Source: Sesamum alatum | Taxonomy: Eukaryota; Streptophyta; Magnoliopsida; Lamiales; Pedaliaceae | DNA: 64,000 nucleotides | Direction of reading: 5' to 3' | NCBI GenBank assembly: GCA_034509735.1 | Contig: JACGWO010000006.1 | Span: forward strand, 6,029,001-6,093,000 | Shown here: positions 48,601 to 58,749 of the stretch, piece after piece | How positions within the stretch are numbered: position 1 is the stretch's first letter | Layout: each line of letters begins with the position of its first letter | Notes under the pieces: generated by a model | The model's database searches: none | What the model was told of the DNA's origin: nothing | What the model saw: the letters and a program-made list of their open reading frames with translations, nothing else | Made by a program: the position numbers and the translations under genes

Positions 48601-51495
48601 ACATCGAAATCCTTAACTAATGATGTTTTCATTACAGTTTACACCCTTTAAAGTTCTCCAACCCAAACATTAGTGATATTAACCAAAAGAAATGGGTGCT
48701 ATTCCAATATTAACCCTAGGCTATATAGTCTTCAAGTTTGACCAATTTTAGGGACAAACATGCCCATTTACCTTGGACATGTGTTTGGCCTTGCTCAGGG
48801 GCTTATATGTTATACCAAATAACGGAGGGAATGCGAAAGCTTAATTCATTTAAGCTCTTCTCTATTTTTCTCAGATTTCTTTTTAATCTTCTTAAGTCTT
48901 ATTTTAACTTCTTTTTGTTATTTTAATAATGTAACTTCATTTCAAGAATTATTATTCAACAAAAATCAAATAGATATAATGAGAATATTAAATTTTAACC
49001 AATAGAATAATACAATTAATGATTTTAAATCAAACAATTGAATTTTAACCTTAATTCTTAGTAAATCAAATATTCAGTTATTCTTTTTTGATTAATGAAA
49101 AGAATTAATATCCGTTTACTTGACTCATTAAGTAATAATACAACCAATTAATTATTAATTAGATAATCAAATAACTAATTAAACTTAAGTAATTCTAATA
49201 ATGAAAAACAACTAAAAGTAATCAAATCTTTGATCTTTTAACAGTTCATTACTATAACCATGCACTACAGAAATAGTTAAGGTAATTTGAAGAATTGTTA
49301 ATCAGTGACAATTTAATAACTAATAGCAATTAAAGAAAACCATAAATTATATAAGAATATATTTTTTAATTATTATGCAAAATTAGAATTAAAAAAATAA
49401 TACATAAATATATTCCTCTTTTTTTCTCAGATTATTATTTTCTTTTTCTTTTTCTATTTTCCTCTTCCTCCTTTCTTCTTCACTCAAGGCATCCCCTACC
49501 AACCCATATACTCAAAACCCCACCTCACTCCACCACCCCCACAACACAAACCCTGTGACCCATCCCCACCTTGGATCAATGCCACATAGCAATGTTTGTG
49601 AGCATACATGCATATCTTTGTTTACTAAAGACTGCTGAAGCTTAGAAAGAACATTAGCTAAACAGATGGGCTCCTCTGCATGCAGTTCTTAAATGTTCTT
49701 TTCTTTTTGAGTCATTCAAGTATTTCTCCAAAGTATGGTGTTCCACTATAACCTTATTCATAAAGAGTATCTTGAAACATATATATGAATGAAAGAAGAA
49801 TAGTTTTGCTTGAGAGTACATTTGACTTATTCAAAAGCTCCATTTGGATCTCGGAGTGCAGTAAGAAAACCAGTAAAGTTTCACTTCTTAAATCCCAATG
49901 AAGAAAATGCTAAATAATCTCTCGTGCTGTTTCTGAGGTACGTGTGTGATTGAAAATATTGGCTAATGTATATATATACAAAAGTAATGCAATCCAGAGT
50001 TACAGGATAGATAATATACATACTTTCCTTGTCGGAAAAAAGGCAATCAAGTTCGATTTTCATCGATTCTGCGTGTTCTGTTTCCTTTATTAGATCCTAG
50101 ATCAAAAGGTAGATCAACAAACACTTGTCTGTTCAATATTATAAATTGTCAATATTACGAGTCCACCTGACCTTGGACGATATTTTAATCTTACATGTCA
50201 GACATCCATCAAATTTCTCCCCATAAGAAGAGCTAAGCTGAGCTTTCGAAGTAACCTCTAGCCTTCCTACAACAAGTAATTAGCAAAAATTGCATGACAG
50301 AACTGATAATCCCATCATCTCCGTCATTGATATTGTTTCAGGGGAAACTTTGCCTATAGCGGGTGCAAAATATCAAGACATCATATTATATGACAAGTTT
50401 TATAGAGGTAGTGATTGCATATGTTCCGCATAATGCAAACATTAATGGAACCACTCCACCAGCAGCAGGTCACAAGTAAAAGGATGATACTTAATTAAGT
50501 AAAACAAATCAGTTGAAATTATAACACCACGTTACGTCTAAGTAAGAATAATAGCCACCTACCATATGCTTAACTATTAATTTACCCAATTAGACACAGC
50601 TTGTTGGGACAGGCACGCTTGTAGAGAACTGTACTAAGGTCTACCTTTAAGAATCATCAAAAGATATATAGAACCAAATTAGATAGTGCTTCTCCGCAGA
50701 CCCATTTCAGCTCCATCAAGTTACTAAATTGCAAGAATATCTAACTTTATTATGCCTTGAAAAAGTAACTACACCTGACCCCAATGTCAAAGTTTAAAAT
50801 AATCAAACTTAAGGCTGAAGATTCCTATACTCTATTAAGGGCCATTCTTTTTCCCGCATCTAATCAACCAAGCAAAGAATCCACCTTGACCATATAGTAC
50901 AGAGCAAACTGAAGCAAATGGAAAATCCAAACAATAATAATACATAAATAAAGACCAAATTGAATGTCCTACTGATGCTATTAACCTATTAACTTATATG
51001 TAATAACTTTTCAAGGCAATGGTACTGCATATATTGCACTAACCAAGCAAACAGATATTTATAATCTTCTATAAGATCCAAATTATCATAGTACATAAAC
51101 ACAATAAGTTCAAAATATTAAATTTAGGATTGAGTTCTCCCACATTCATAATGCATACCCATCCATATATAATATTACACACATATGCTCAATGCAGGGG
51201 CGCACATGCGAAAAGCAGAAAATATACTCATTGACTCACACCAATGCCCGCGGTAACCGCATGGAAAGCAGAGACGACAACGAATTAACGATACCTGTTT
51301 GTACTGGAGTTCAATGGTGTATGACAAAAGCAACGGAGTGATGTCAGTCGCATCCGGCCGCGAAACCGACACGATGGTTGCCGTAGGCAACTCCTCGAAA
51401 ATCCTGGCCGCCGCCGCTTCCCCACAGTAACGAAGCGAATGAGACGACGAAACCGCAGACTGATCGCCGCCGGAAATCAACCTCTCCGTCAACAT
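33670..51495 (-). CDS. PLDZ: PX-PH phospholipase D (PLD zeta type), reading frame disrupted
   Basis: PLD zeta enzymes cleave phosphatidylcholine to phosphatidic acid and choline. They act in phosphate starvation, membrane traffic and root growth and have PX and PH domains in place of a C2 domain. Twenty coding exons, 5' to 3': 51495-51295, 46067-45966, 45800-45685, 45594-45453, 44840-44670, 43332-43159, 41966-41724, 41628-41512, 40967-40828, 40711-40562, 40038-39880, 39802-39276, 38383-38273, 37500-37354, 37272-37076, 36718-36617, 36104-35973, 35769-35704, 34067-34006, 33922-33670. The exons total 3,312 bases, about 1,103 residues, close to Arabidopsis PLD zeta 1 and 2. Both HKD motifs and the C-terminus ASPQVFH are present. 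Sequence details ([19 protein letters not shown]-like [35 protein letters not shown]) are closer to PLD zeta 2 as I recall it. As written, translation stops after residue 734, before the second HKD motif, and two later frameshifts follow. It is either a young pseudogene or an error-bearing sequence. Confidence 0.9.
36686..36709 (-). other. Second HKD catalytic motif
   Basis: HSKVMIVD, within [20 protein letters not shown] in exon 16, matches HxKxxxxD. It is intact in sequence but lies downstream of the stop and both frameshifts, so it would not be translated from the text as given. Confidence 0.9.
37142..37144 (-). other. -1 frameshift in PLD exon 15
   Basis: The exon is 197 bases; phase 0 at both borders requires 198. 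The text reads ...TAHD, then LYRSLV and a stop. Adding one T to the TTT run after GAT gives [15 protein letters not shown], the family sequence. Confidence 0.8.
39290..39292 (-). other. +1 frameshift near the end of PLD exon 12
   Basis: Relatives end this exon VGPR-x-SCRCQ. Here CGT AGT TTC ATG CCA gives PRSFMPLP, while removing one T gives PRSSCHCQ, followed by the in-phase exon [11 protein letters not shown]. The exon is 527 bases where 526 is expected. Confidence 0.75.
39313..39315 (-). other. Premature TAA stop in PLD exon 12
   Basis: The linker exon reads on past WWETQEQSF...STME, then TAA, then RQVGPR in the same frame. Relatives have DESGQVGPR-type text of equal length here, so the stop replaces a sense codon (Ser TCA to TAA is one change). 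Translation would end after residue 734, losing HKD2. Confidence 0.8.
39880..39897 (-). other. Frame-shifted patch at the end of PLD exon 11
   Basis: The family motif FVQRWNHAK is spelled here in the wrong frame. After CGT, a TTT run (39895-39897) has one T too many, so the text reads LEPC instead of WNHA, which is intact in the neighbouring frame. The frame is regained in exon 12 only if splicing uses the acceptor CCAGAG (exon from 39802) rather than CCAG two bases earlier. Confidence 0.65.
40681..40704 (-). other. First HKD catalytic motif
   Basis: HEKLVIVD (about residues 472-479) matches HxKxxxxD, within [18 protein letters not shown] in exon 10. The catalytic His, Lys and Asp are intact. 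Confidence 0.9.
41724..44840 (-). other. PLD zeta exons 5-7: PH domain
   Basis: The PH-like region runs from [10 protein letters not shown], through a Cys-rich insert ([17 protein letters not shown]) and [19 protein letters not shown], to [20 protein letters not shown]. Exon 7 then continues into [16 protein letters not shown] and [11 protein letters not shown], which lead into the first catalytic half. The Cys-rich insert is a family trait. No lesion was seen in these exons. Confidence 0.85.
44200..44600. repeat. Diverged tandem repeats in PLD intron 5
   Basis: A unit of roughly 60-100 bp built on GGATGTTTTGTAATAAAAAA and ACGTGATAGATG recurs about four times. It lies inside the intron between exons 6 and 5, away from the splice sites. 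Confidence 0.5.
46889..48380. mobile_element. MULE-type element (1,492 bp) in PLD intron 1
   Basis: Begins GGGTTAATTACACTTACACG and ends GTCTAAGTGTAATTAACCC. Perfect 9-bp duplications tttttataa flank it (46880-46888 and 48381-48389). It belongs to the 7183-7680 and 30757-31249 subtype but is three times longer and includes the 153-bp tandem duplication at 47103-47410. Confidence 0.85.
47103..47410. repeat. 153-bp tandem duplication inside the MULE
   Basis: The block starting ATATCTTAAAGAGGACGG is repeated at 47256 with only a few differences, mainly T-run lengths and one A/T change. Confidence 0.85.
48381..51294. other. Remainder of PLD intron 1
   Basis: No exon recognised. It contains a one-sided MITE terminus at about 48537 (AGATAATTATATAGAGCCCC) and a pyrimidine-rich stretch at 49420-49570. 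Confidence 0.4.
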
Positions 51496-51539
51496 TACTG
51501 GACACTCTCAGAAACCAGCAAAACCTCCTTCCTGCATGC

Positions 51540-51610
51540 GATCTTCACCTCTCTCTCTCTCTACTCTCTCTCACTATATATATATATATATTCTGTATCT
51601 ATATATTTAC
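51540..51610 (-). repeat. (AG)n(TA)n microsatellite in the PLD leader
   Basis: Read on the - strand, a TA run is followed by GA repeats, 45-100 bp before the ATG. TAAATATATAG at about 51597-51607 could act as a TATA box, in which case the GA tract is 5'-UTR. Confidence 0.5.
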
Positions 51611-51784
51611 ACACACTGAAACACGCACAAACTTCTGCTTGGCTTTGCTCCGTCAGCCGAAATTCTCCGTACTTTAAAAAGCGTATTATAGTGGGAAAAC
51701 AGGGAGACCAGGGTGGCCAATTGGGGGTGGTTGGGTTACAGGTGAGTGCATGGGAATTCCGTGAAGTTGGAGTTCAGATGGCGA

Positions 51785-51807
51785 CACGTGTGTATATCAG
51801 GCACGTG
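51785..51807. promoter_or_regulatory. Two G-boxes in the PLD promoter
   Basis: CACGTG occurs at 51785-51790 (in gACACGTGTg) and at 51802-51807 (in gGCACGTGGC), 17 bp apart and about 290-310 bp upstream of the PLD start codon. Paired ACGT-core elements are typical of ABA- or light-responsive plant promoters. No P1BS phosphate-starvation element (GNATATNC) was noticed next to them. Confidence 0.5.
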
Positions 51808-52339
51808 GCATCATCTACTTGATTGGTTTGTGTTTGGAATCAGGGTTTTGGCTGTTCCCATTTTGAGCCAATTGAGGATTTAAATAGTATTGTTGCGTAG
51901 TATGGCAAGTGGGAGATGAGATGGTCAAACATGTTCACCAAATGACGAAACTACCCTTACACTAATAAGTTAATTCTTGAAGAGTTCTAATTTAGATGGG
52001 TTAAATTCTATATTTATTAAATCATTTTTATATATAATTTTTTTAGTTTACATCTTGCATTTATAGATATAAAAGAATCTACCCTTTTTTTTATCTAAAA
52101 AATAGTAGTCGATAATCTATTATAACTAGTAAGGTGTGTATTGATATGTCGATATGACATAACTACCATTTGGATAATTTCTTCTATTTCTCTTATTTTT
52201 TCAATCACATTTCTTATATCACTCTCCAATTTTCATTTACATTAATTTATTTATAGTAAATTCACTCTTAATTATTTTTACCTATAAAAAATTTAAATAA
52301 TTATGCACACTCATTGACCTAGCCACTAAAGCTAGTAAA

Positions 52340-52700
52340 GAAGAAGTAAGATACCACCGATCATTGTGCTAGTAGTTAAAGGTTAAAAATTGTTAGACCC
52401 ACAATGTCGGGATCAAATCCTTGTCAAGACGTTTGGTGAGGCTGAACGTACGTACCTATCTATGTGTTGATTCCCAACATAATTAAATCTAGATTCTTGG
52501 CGACAGTAAGTCAGCTATAAAGATCCTGGCTGACACACATGACAACGTACACGCACTTTGGTAAGGCTAAATGTACGTACCGACCTATGTGTTGATAACT
52601 CACACAATTAAATTTAGATTCTTGGCGACAGTAAGTCAACTATAAAGATCCTGACCGAAACACATGACACGTATACGCACTTTAATTGTTAGCAATAGTA
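52340..52700. repeat. SINE-head fragment followed by 124-bp tandem repeats
   Basis: TGCTAGTAGTTAAAGG and GGGATCAAATCC at 52364-52420 look like A and B boxes. The block starting GGTGAGGCTGAACGTACG (52436) is repeated from 52560 with several changes, and a third partial copy follows. Confidence 0.6.
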
Positions 52701-53148
52701 ACATTAATTGTAGAAATTCTGACCCGACACATATGCTGCAGACACAATCCAACCCTACTTTTTTATTTTTGTACCAAAACAAAACAGAAAGAAGGAAGGG
52801 GGGTGGGGGGCTTTGAAGTAATTTGGAGAGATGATGGGCCATGAGTTTAGAAATGAATGTTGCATAAGGCACGTTCCCTAGCAGCATCATGCATAGAATA
52901 TCCATGGTGTTGGTGCTCCTAAACACGAATATGCTATCAACCCCAATACCATATACCATCAGATCCCATCATCCAATGGACCCCCCCTAATTTATTTAAT
53001 TTCAAATTTATCATAAGAAACAAATTTTGATTACGTACGATTTCGTGAACTCAGAGGACGTTTGGCTAAATAATTTTTTCAAAAAGTTTTTGTAGAGTAT
53101 TTGAAGAAAATAAAGTATGAAGAATTGTAAGATTGTTAATAATATTAA

Positions 53149-53532
53149 GGGTGAATTACAATGATATCTCCTAATGTTCGGCATAATTACAGATATTTTC
53201 TCATTGTTTCAAAAATTACAAATACCTCCTGATATTTGTAATTTTTAACCAATGGTCAGAAATGATCCATTTTGCCCTTGATTTTTATTTTTAAATTGTA
53301 GAAAAAACACGTGTAAGAAAAAAAAAAAAAAGAAACATCTCCCTGGGTATTTTTGTTCATTTTTTTAAAAAATAATTAAATAAGGGCATTTTGGTCAATT
53401 CATCCATAAAAATGAATGAAAATGAATTATTTATTGAACGGTTACAAACCTTAGAGGGTATTTATAATTTTTGAAAAAATAAGGATCTCCGTAATTATAC
53501 CAAATTTTAGGGGAGGTCATTGTAATTCACTC
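53149..53532. mobile_element. MULE-type MITE (384 bp)
   Basis: Begins GGGTGAATTACAATGATATC and ends GTCATTGTAATTCACTC. It is flanked by perfect 9-bp duplications taatattaa (53140-53148 and 53533-53541). Sister of 6037-6462. Confidence 0.85.
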
Positions 53533-54031
53533 TAATATTAACTTTGTAATTGGTGAATTAAAAGTAAAGTATCTTTATTAAAATCCTAAATATTAATAAG
53601 AATTTCTTTCTTTTTTTAGCAACGAATAAAAAAATTAAAATTCTAATGATTTATTTTGAACTTTTGTAAATCTGTCTCATATGACTCTGAGATATTTGAT
53701 AAGCTCTCTGGCTATCTCACAATATTTTAAACTATATTTGGATTTGTGGATTTGAACCTGAGGGAAGAATTTTGATAAAATATTTCAAATAATTTTATAT
53801 TAGAAGATTTTGAAATATATTAATGTTTTAGCAAAATATAGTTTAAATTTAAACTTCAAAGTTTTAAAATTTTATTGATTTAAAATTATCTAAATAAATT
53901 CAAGAAAGTTATTACGATATACTTGAAATCTATGAATTCAAATGTAACATGGATGAACTTAAAAGATATGCAAACAACCTATTACACTTGCACAGACTAA
54001 CAACATTCTTTGACTTCAAAGGTACTTTGTA

Positions 54032-54988
54032 GGGGTAAATTTGACCACTTATTCAATTTTTGTTCTCAAACTATCGATTTTGGCATTAATCCATAAACTG
54101 ACACTTTTTAAACATTTTTGGTTCATGCCGTTACTTCTAGCGTTAGAGTTAACAGAGCCAACATAGGAGGAAAGACCCTTCCCCCCCCCCCCCCCCATGG
54201 AGCTTGGTTGCCTCGTGAAATTAGTTAAAAATATCAACTTTCACCACTTATGTTCAAATTTGAAAGTTTACTTGAAAAAGAATGGGGGGATGAGTTCACA
54301 CACATGAAAATGGTCAAGATTGAGTAATTGATAAGATCACACACATAAATTTTAGTTTAAAGGTGCTTTTAAAATTGTTTATTCCAAATTGTTTGTTCTT
54401 ATTAATAATCCAGAGATTATCATTTTTGATAGCTCACACATTTCATTATCCCACTATTTGAAAAATCCATAGTATACCTTTTTCTGGAAAAAAAAATGTT
54501 CACCCAAAAATCAAAATAAATTTCAACATATTAAGCTAGAAATTTTGGAAAACTTACACTATAATTTGGGCAAGCATAATATCTTCTACCCGGATTGCGA
54601 GGAGTCCATGATTAACAATGGAAGCTTAAATCCACAGTTGCAGAAGAATGACGACTAAGCTTATGAGGAATTTTGAGAATGAGAAGAAAATTTGGTGTTA
54701 GCTAGAACTCATTTTTTTCCCCCTTATTCTTTCTCAAGTAAACCTTCCAACTTCAACAAAAATGGTGGAAGTTGACGCTTTTAACTAATGTCATGAAATA
54801 ACCAAGCTCCAAGGTGGGAAAAGGGAAGTTTTTTCCCCTCAAATGCTGGCTCCGTCAACTCTACCGCCAGAAGTAACGTCGGAGATCAAAAGTGTTGAAA
54901 AAGTGTCAGCTTAGGGACTAATATTGTCAAAATTGATAGTTTGAGGACCAAAACTGAATAAACGGGGATCAAAATCGTATTTCTCCCG
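54032..54988. mobile_element. MULE-type element (957 bp) with about 150-bp inverted termini
   Basis: The left arm (GGGGTAAATTTGACCACTTA, then TCTCAAACTATCGATTTTGG) is the near complement of the right arm ending ATCGTATTTCTCCCG. Flanks tactttgta and tattctgta agree at seven of nine bases. A C17 homopolymer lies at 54180-54196. A different subfamily from the GGG(A/T)TAATTACA group. Confidence 0.7.
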
Positions 54989-55704
54989 TATTCTGTACTT
55001 GTCGATACATATACTTTATCCTGTTAATTATGTTCAATGCAGCATTCATCCTCTTAACTAGCAAATGTAACATTTACTGATGTAAATTTTTTATCTCATT
55101 TTTTACGTCGTATATTGATGTCGGTGATTGATATATGTTCCTTTTAAAATTAAAAGAATATAATTAAATTATATTATATTTTAAAAGTGAGATCATATAC
55201 AATACACGTTAGCATGTGACATCAATATAACACGAATCAATATACTTCTGTTCTACTTCACAAAGAAAATATACCTGAAAAATAAATATATTGTTACTCA
55301 TCTTTAGCTAAAAAATCTAGATTAAATATTCGATAATTTAATTTTAATACCAAATTAGTAATATATTTTTATGTGCAAGATTTTTGTGTGTTTAATTCTT
55401 AACTTACTAATTTTTTTTATTATCATTAAAATACATATTTTCTGATTATGAAAGATTTGAAGTTAAATTTAGAATGCAAAATTTTAGAAAAACTGTAAAC
55501 GTTACTCTTAAACTATGTAGACCGTAGGGCTTTACAATAGGACTGAGAATTAATGTGCAGGTTTTCTCGATAAACTGATTTTGCAAATATCTTTAGAAAA
55601 TAAATTTATTTCATACAATTAAAAATAGAGAAATTCTCACAATATGAAAAATATATATTTTGGATCAAACGAGACCATAAATAGCCCATCTATTTCTTTT
55701 TATC

Positions 55705-55824
55705 GGGTAAATTACAATGACTTCTCTTCAAATTTGGTATAATTATAAATACACCCTGTTGTTTGGAAAATTATCAATATCCCTGATGTGTTGAGGAAAT
55801 TATGTAATCAAATTGCGAACTGTA

Positions 55825-55865
<41 letters not shown>

Positions 55866-56131
55866 TTTTTTAAAGTTTGTAAAAAGATCAACGAGGTGGA
55901 TGAAAAATTTTAAAAAATTGTAAAAAATTATCCACGTAGTCCATAAAAATTTTACCCACAAGAGTATTATGGACAGTTCACCATAAAAAATAAATGAAGA
56001 CCTAACAGAGACTAACGGATTGAGTTAGTTGTTGAACGACAGTTAAAATCAAAAAATATTCGTAATTTTCCAAACAACAAAGAGCATTCGTAATTATATC
56101 GAATTTCAAGAGAGATAATTGTAATTTATCC
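55705..56131. mobile_element. MULE-type MITE (427 bp) with (CT)n
   Basis: Begins GGGTAAATTACAATGACTTC and ends GATAATTGTAATTTATCC, like 6037-6462. The target duplication is not convincing. It contains a (CT)n microsatellite at 55829-55862. Confidence 0.6.
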
Positions 56132-56293
56132 TAATTTATGTTTGCTTTGCATTTACAGACTCATTTCTTCTTTCCTTCTCCTTTGAGTACGCCTTAAATT
56201 GGCTTAAAGCGTCACTTAAAATTTGACTTCTACTTTAGTCTCAAGGATTCCCATGAAAAGGGAAAGCCACCAACATATTATGCATACATATTA

Positions 56294-56547
56294 GGGTAAA
56301 TTACATTAACACTCCCTAATGTTAGGTTTTATAGAAACATTCCCTGTTTTTTGTATAATTACAGCTATATCCCTTGAGGGGTGTTAGTGTAATATTTTTC
56401 AGGGGTTTTAGTGTAAGTTTTACCTTTTAATAGGGAGTGTAGTTGTAATACAATTATAACCTTATGGGATGTGGCTATAATTTTATAAAAGACAGAGAGT
56501 GTTAGTGTAATTGGACCTAACATCATGAGTGTCAGTGTAATTTACCC
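56294..56547. mobile_element. Short MULE-type MITE (254 bp)
   Basis: Begins GGGTAAATTACATTAACACT and ends GTCAGTGTAATTTACCC. The duplications carry one mismatch (tacatatta 56285-56293, tacatttta 56548-56556). The halves are complementary. Sister of 21400-21657. Confidence 0.85.
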
Positions 56548-56556
56548 TACATTTTA

Positions 56557-58749
56557 TGATTTCTTGATCATACATCATTGCTTATTGAGGCTTTCATATT
56601 CTTCAATACTCAATTCCATTGAAATTCCTCCAAATTTCACATTTTTAAAATTTTCTGAAATTCTTTTATGGATTAAGTGGTTCATTCTTTTATAATTTTT
56701 CAATTTTTTCCATCCCACCTCGCCCGATATTTTGGTCAATTTTTTGAACATTTTCTTAAAAAAGAAATTGATAATTTCAGGCATACATAGAATTACATAA
56801 TTTCATCAAACATTAGAGAGTATTGGTCATTTTTCACGCAACACTGAATATTCGTAATATGCTAAATCTTACGGGAGCTCGTTGTAATTTACGCTATAAG
56901 TTATAGAGACCTATAGCAAAATTTGGAGGAGGATAACTCAATCTTGTATACTCAACTATCTTGAAGACCAGATCTCAATTCATTTCTAGCCTTATATACC
57001 TTAATCTAGATTTATTTTCATGTTATATCTTGATAACAATCAAAGGATGTAATTTCCCCACTTAACCTAAGTCTCGCGGATAATAAAAAGGTGTTTGTCT
57101 GAGCTTATAAGCTTTTTAAAATCGATTGGTAAGTTTTTTCTAAAAAATTTATAAAATCCAAAACAAGATGTTTAAAATCTTATAAGTTTGAAAAGTAAGT
57201 CCAACCATTTTTTTTATAAGATCATTTAAGTTCTTAAATTTTATTCAAGGATTAAATAATTTCAAACCCTCATCCAAGGATTGCATTATTTCATCAAACA
57301 TCAAAAGGGTATTTATAATTTTGCAGATTATGAGAGAGTATTCGTAATTATGCCAAATATTATGAGATTATTTAAGTACTTATTACGAAGTTGAACCCAT
57401 GAAACGTTGAATACTTGATGAAAATCCAATCACCCTACGCTTAAAATATGAAACTAGGAACAAATGATGCATAGAATGTTGTCAGAAATTATAGATTAAC
57501 AAAATCTAACTCTAAGTAAGAACAAATTAAAATTATTTTATCTATGCATTAACAAAGATGATACGTGTGAAAGGGTTCGTAAATGTTGTTTTCGTCTCTA
57601 AGATGAACTCCAAGGAAGTCAATGTCATGAAACTCGGACTGGACCAGCCAATTCAACCAATCCAGGTGGGAACTTGTGTTTTGATCGTTTCACTTTTCAT
57701 ATTAAAATTGTTGCCGCCAAATCCAGAACAGACCGGTCAAATCCGGTCAAACCAGTTAAAACCAGTCAACTTTAAAAAAAAAAAAACTCAAATAAAAGAA
57801 AAGGATGGCAATGTCACCAATTTAACGAGGTTCGGCTAAAAATGCCTACATCATTGGACACTACCAAATATATATTTCACTAAAAGACAATATAGTGAAA
57901 TATTAGAAAGAGAGAACAACACATTAATCAAAAAAAAAAAGAAAAAGAAAGAGAGAACAACACAAATGCCAGAGAAGATAGGCAAGTGCTTTATGAATAA
58001 TTATTTATCAAACTATCAGCATATTTATAGTTTAAAGTGCTTAAGCTTGACTTATGCTTTGAGCCACGTCTAACAACCAATAAGGTTTTTCTTCCCTTCA
58101 TCTTCCTCTACTTCTTTCTTCTTTTCTCCAAACTTCTCCATTTTTTTTAGGCTTTCTTTAATATATATATATATATAATATTATATATATATATATATGA
58201 AGACAACAGTTGCTAACTCTGTTTAATTCAAAAGGAAAAGCAACAAAGAATTCAAGTTTCAATAGTTTGGGGTGTTCTAAAATTTAAATTTTTGTTAGTT
58301 TGAATTTTGACTTTAATCAATAGATATATAATGTATTAATATGCTACAAATCTATATACACACGTATATAACATGTTCTCGATCAACCAGTTTTTTCAAT
58401 CTGGTTCGATCGTCGGACAAGTGACCCAATAATTCATCAGGTTCAATCACCGGTCCGATTTTCAAAGCATTGAAGGCAATAACACAGAACACAAAATCCA
58501 TGATTTAAGTTAACCATATAGAGTGTGCTAAGTAGAATGAAGTCCTAAACTCAATATCCAATATCACAAAGGATTTGCATATTGACTTTGCTTCCTCAAA
58601 GAGTTGTTTATTTGAATGAATTTAATCTGGTTTCCAAACAGCTTAAGTCATAGCTTAATCAAGAAACTGCGAATGCTGCTGATGACATACACAATATACA
58701 CAGAATGCTAAAAACACAGTATAATTCTCACCGGTTTTAAGTTGATTTC
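56557..58749. other. Intergenic DNA downstream of the third gene
   Basis: No further gene recognised. The 93-residue ORF at 57558-57839 has no domain. AT microsatellites lie at 58160-58200. The part near 58749 would hold the 3'-UTR of the gene on the - strand. Confidence 0.4.

Larger units (their letters stand above)
45453..51495 (-). other. PLD zeta exons 1-4: PX domain
   Basis: Residues 1 to about 187. The start ATG at 51495 opens [10 protein letters not shown]; a low-complexity Ser/Ala N-terminus precedes [20 protein letters not shown]. The PX core follows in exon 2 ([20 protein letters not shown]) and exon 3 ([13 protein letters not shown]), with an acidic stretch DEDEPDDG. All four junctions keep frame. 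Exon 1 is separated from exon 2 by a 5.2-kb intron containing a MULE. Confidence 0.85.

Noticed and set aside
52636..52959. 107-residue ORF on the - strand
   Set aside because: Overlaps tandem repeats and low-complexity DNA; no domain or splice context.
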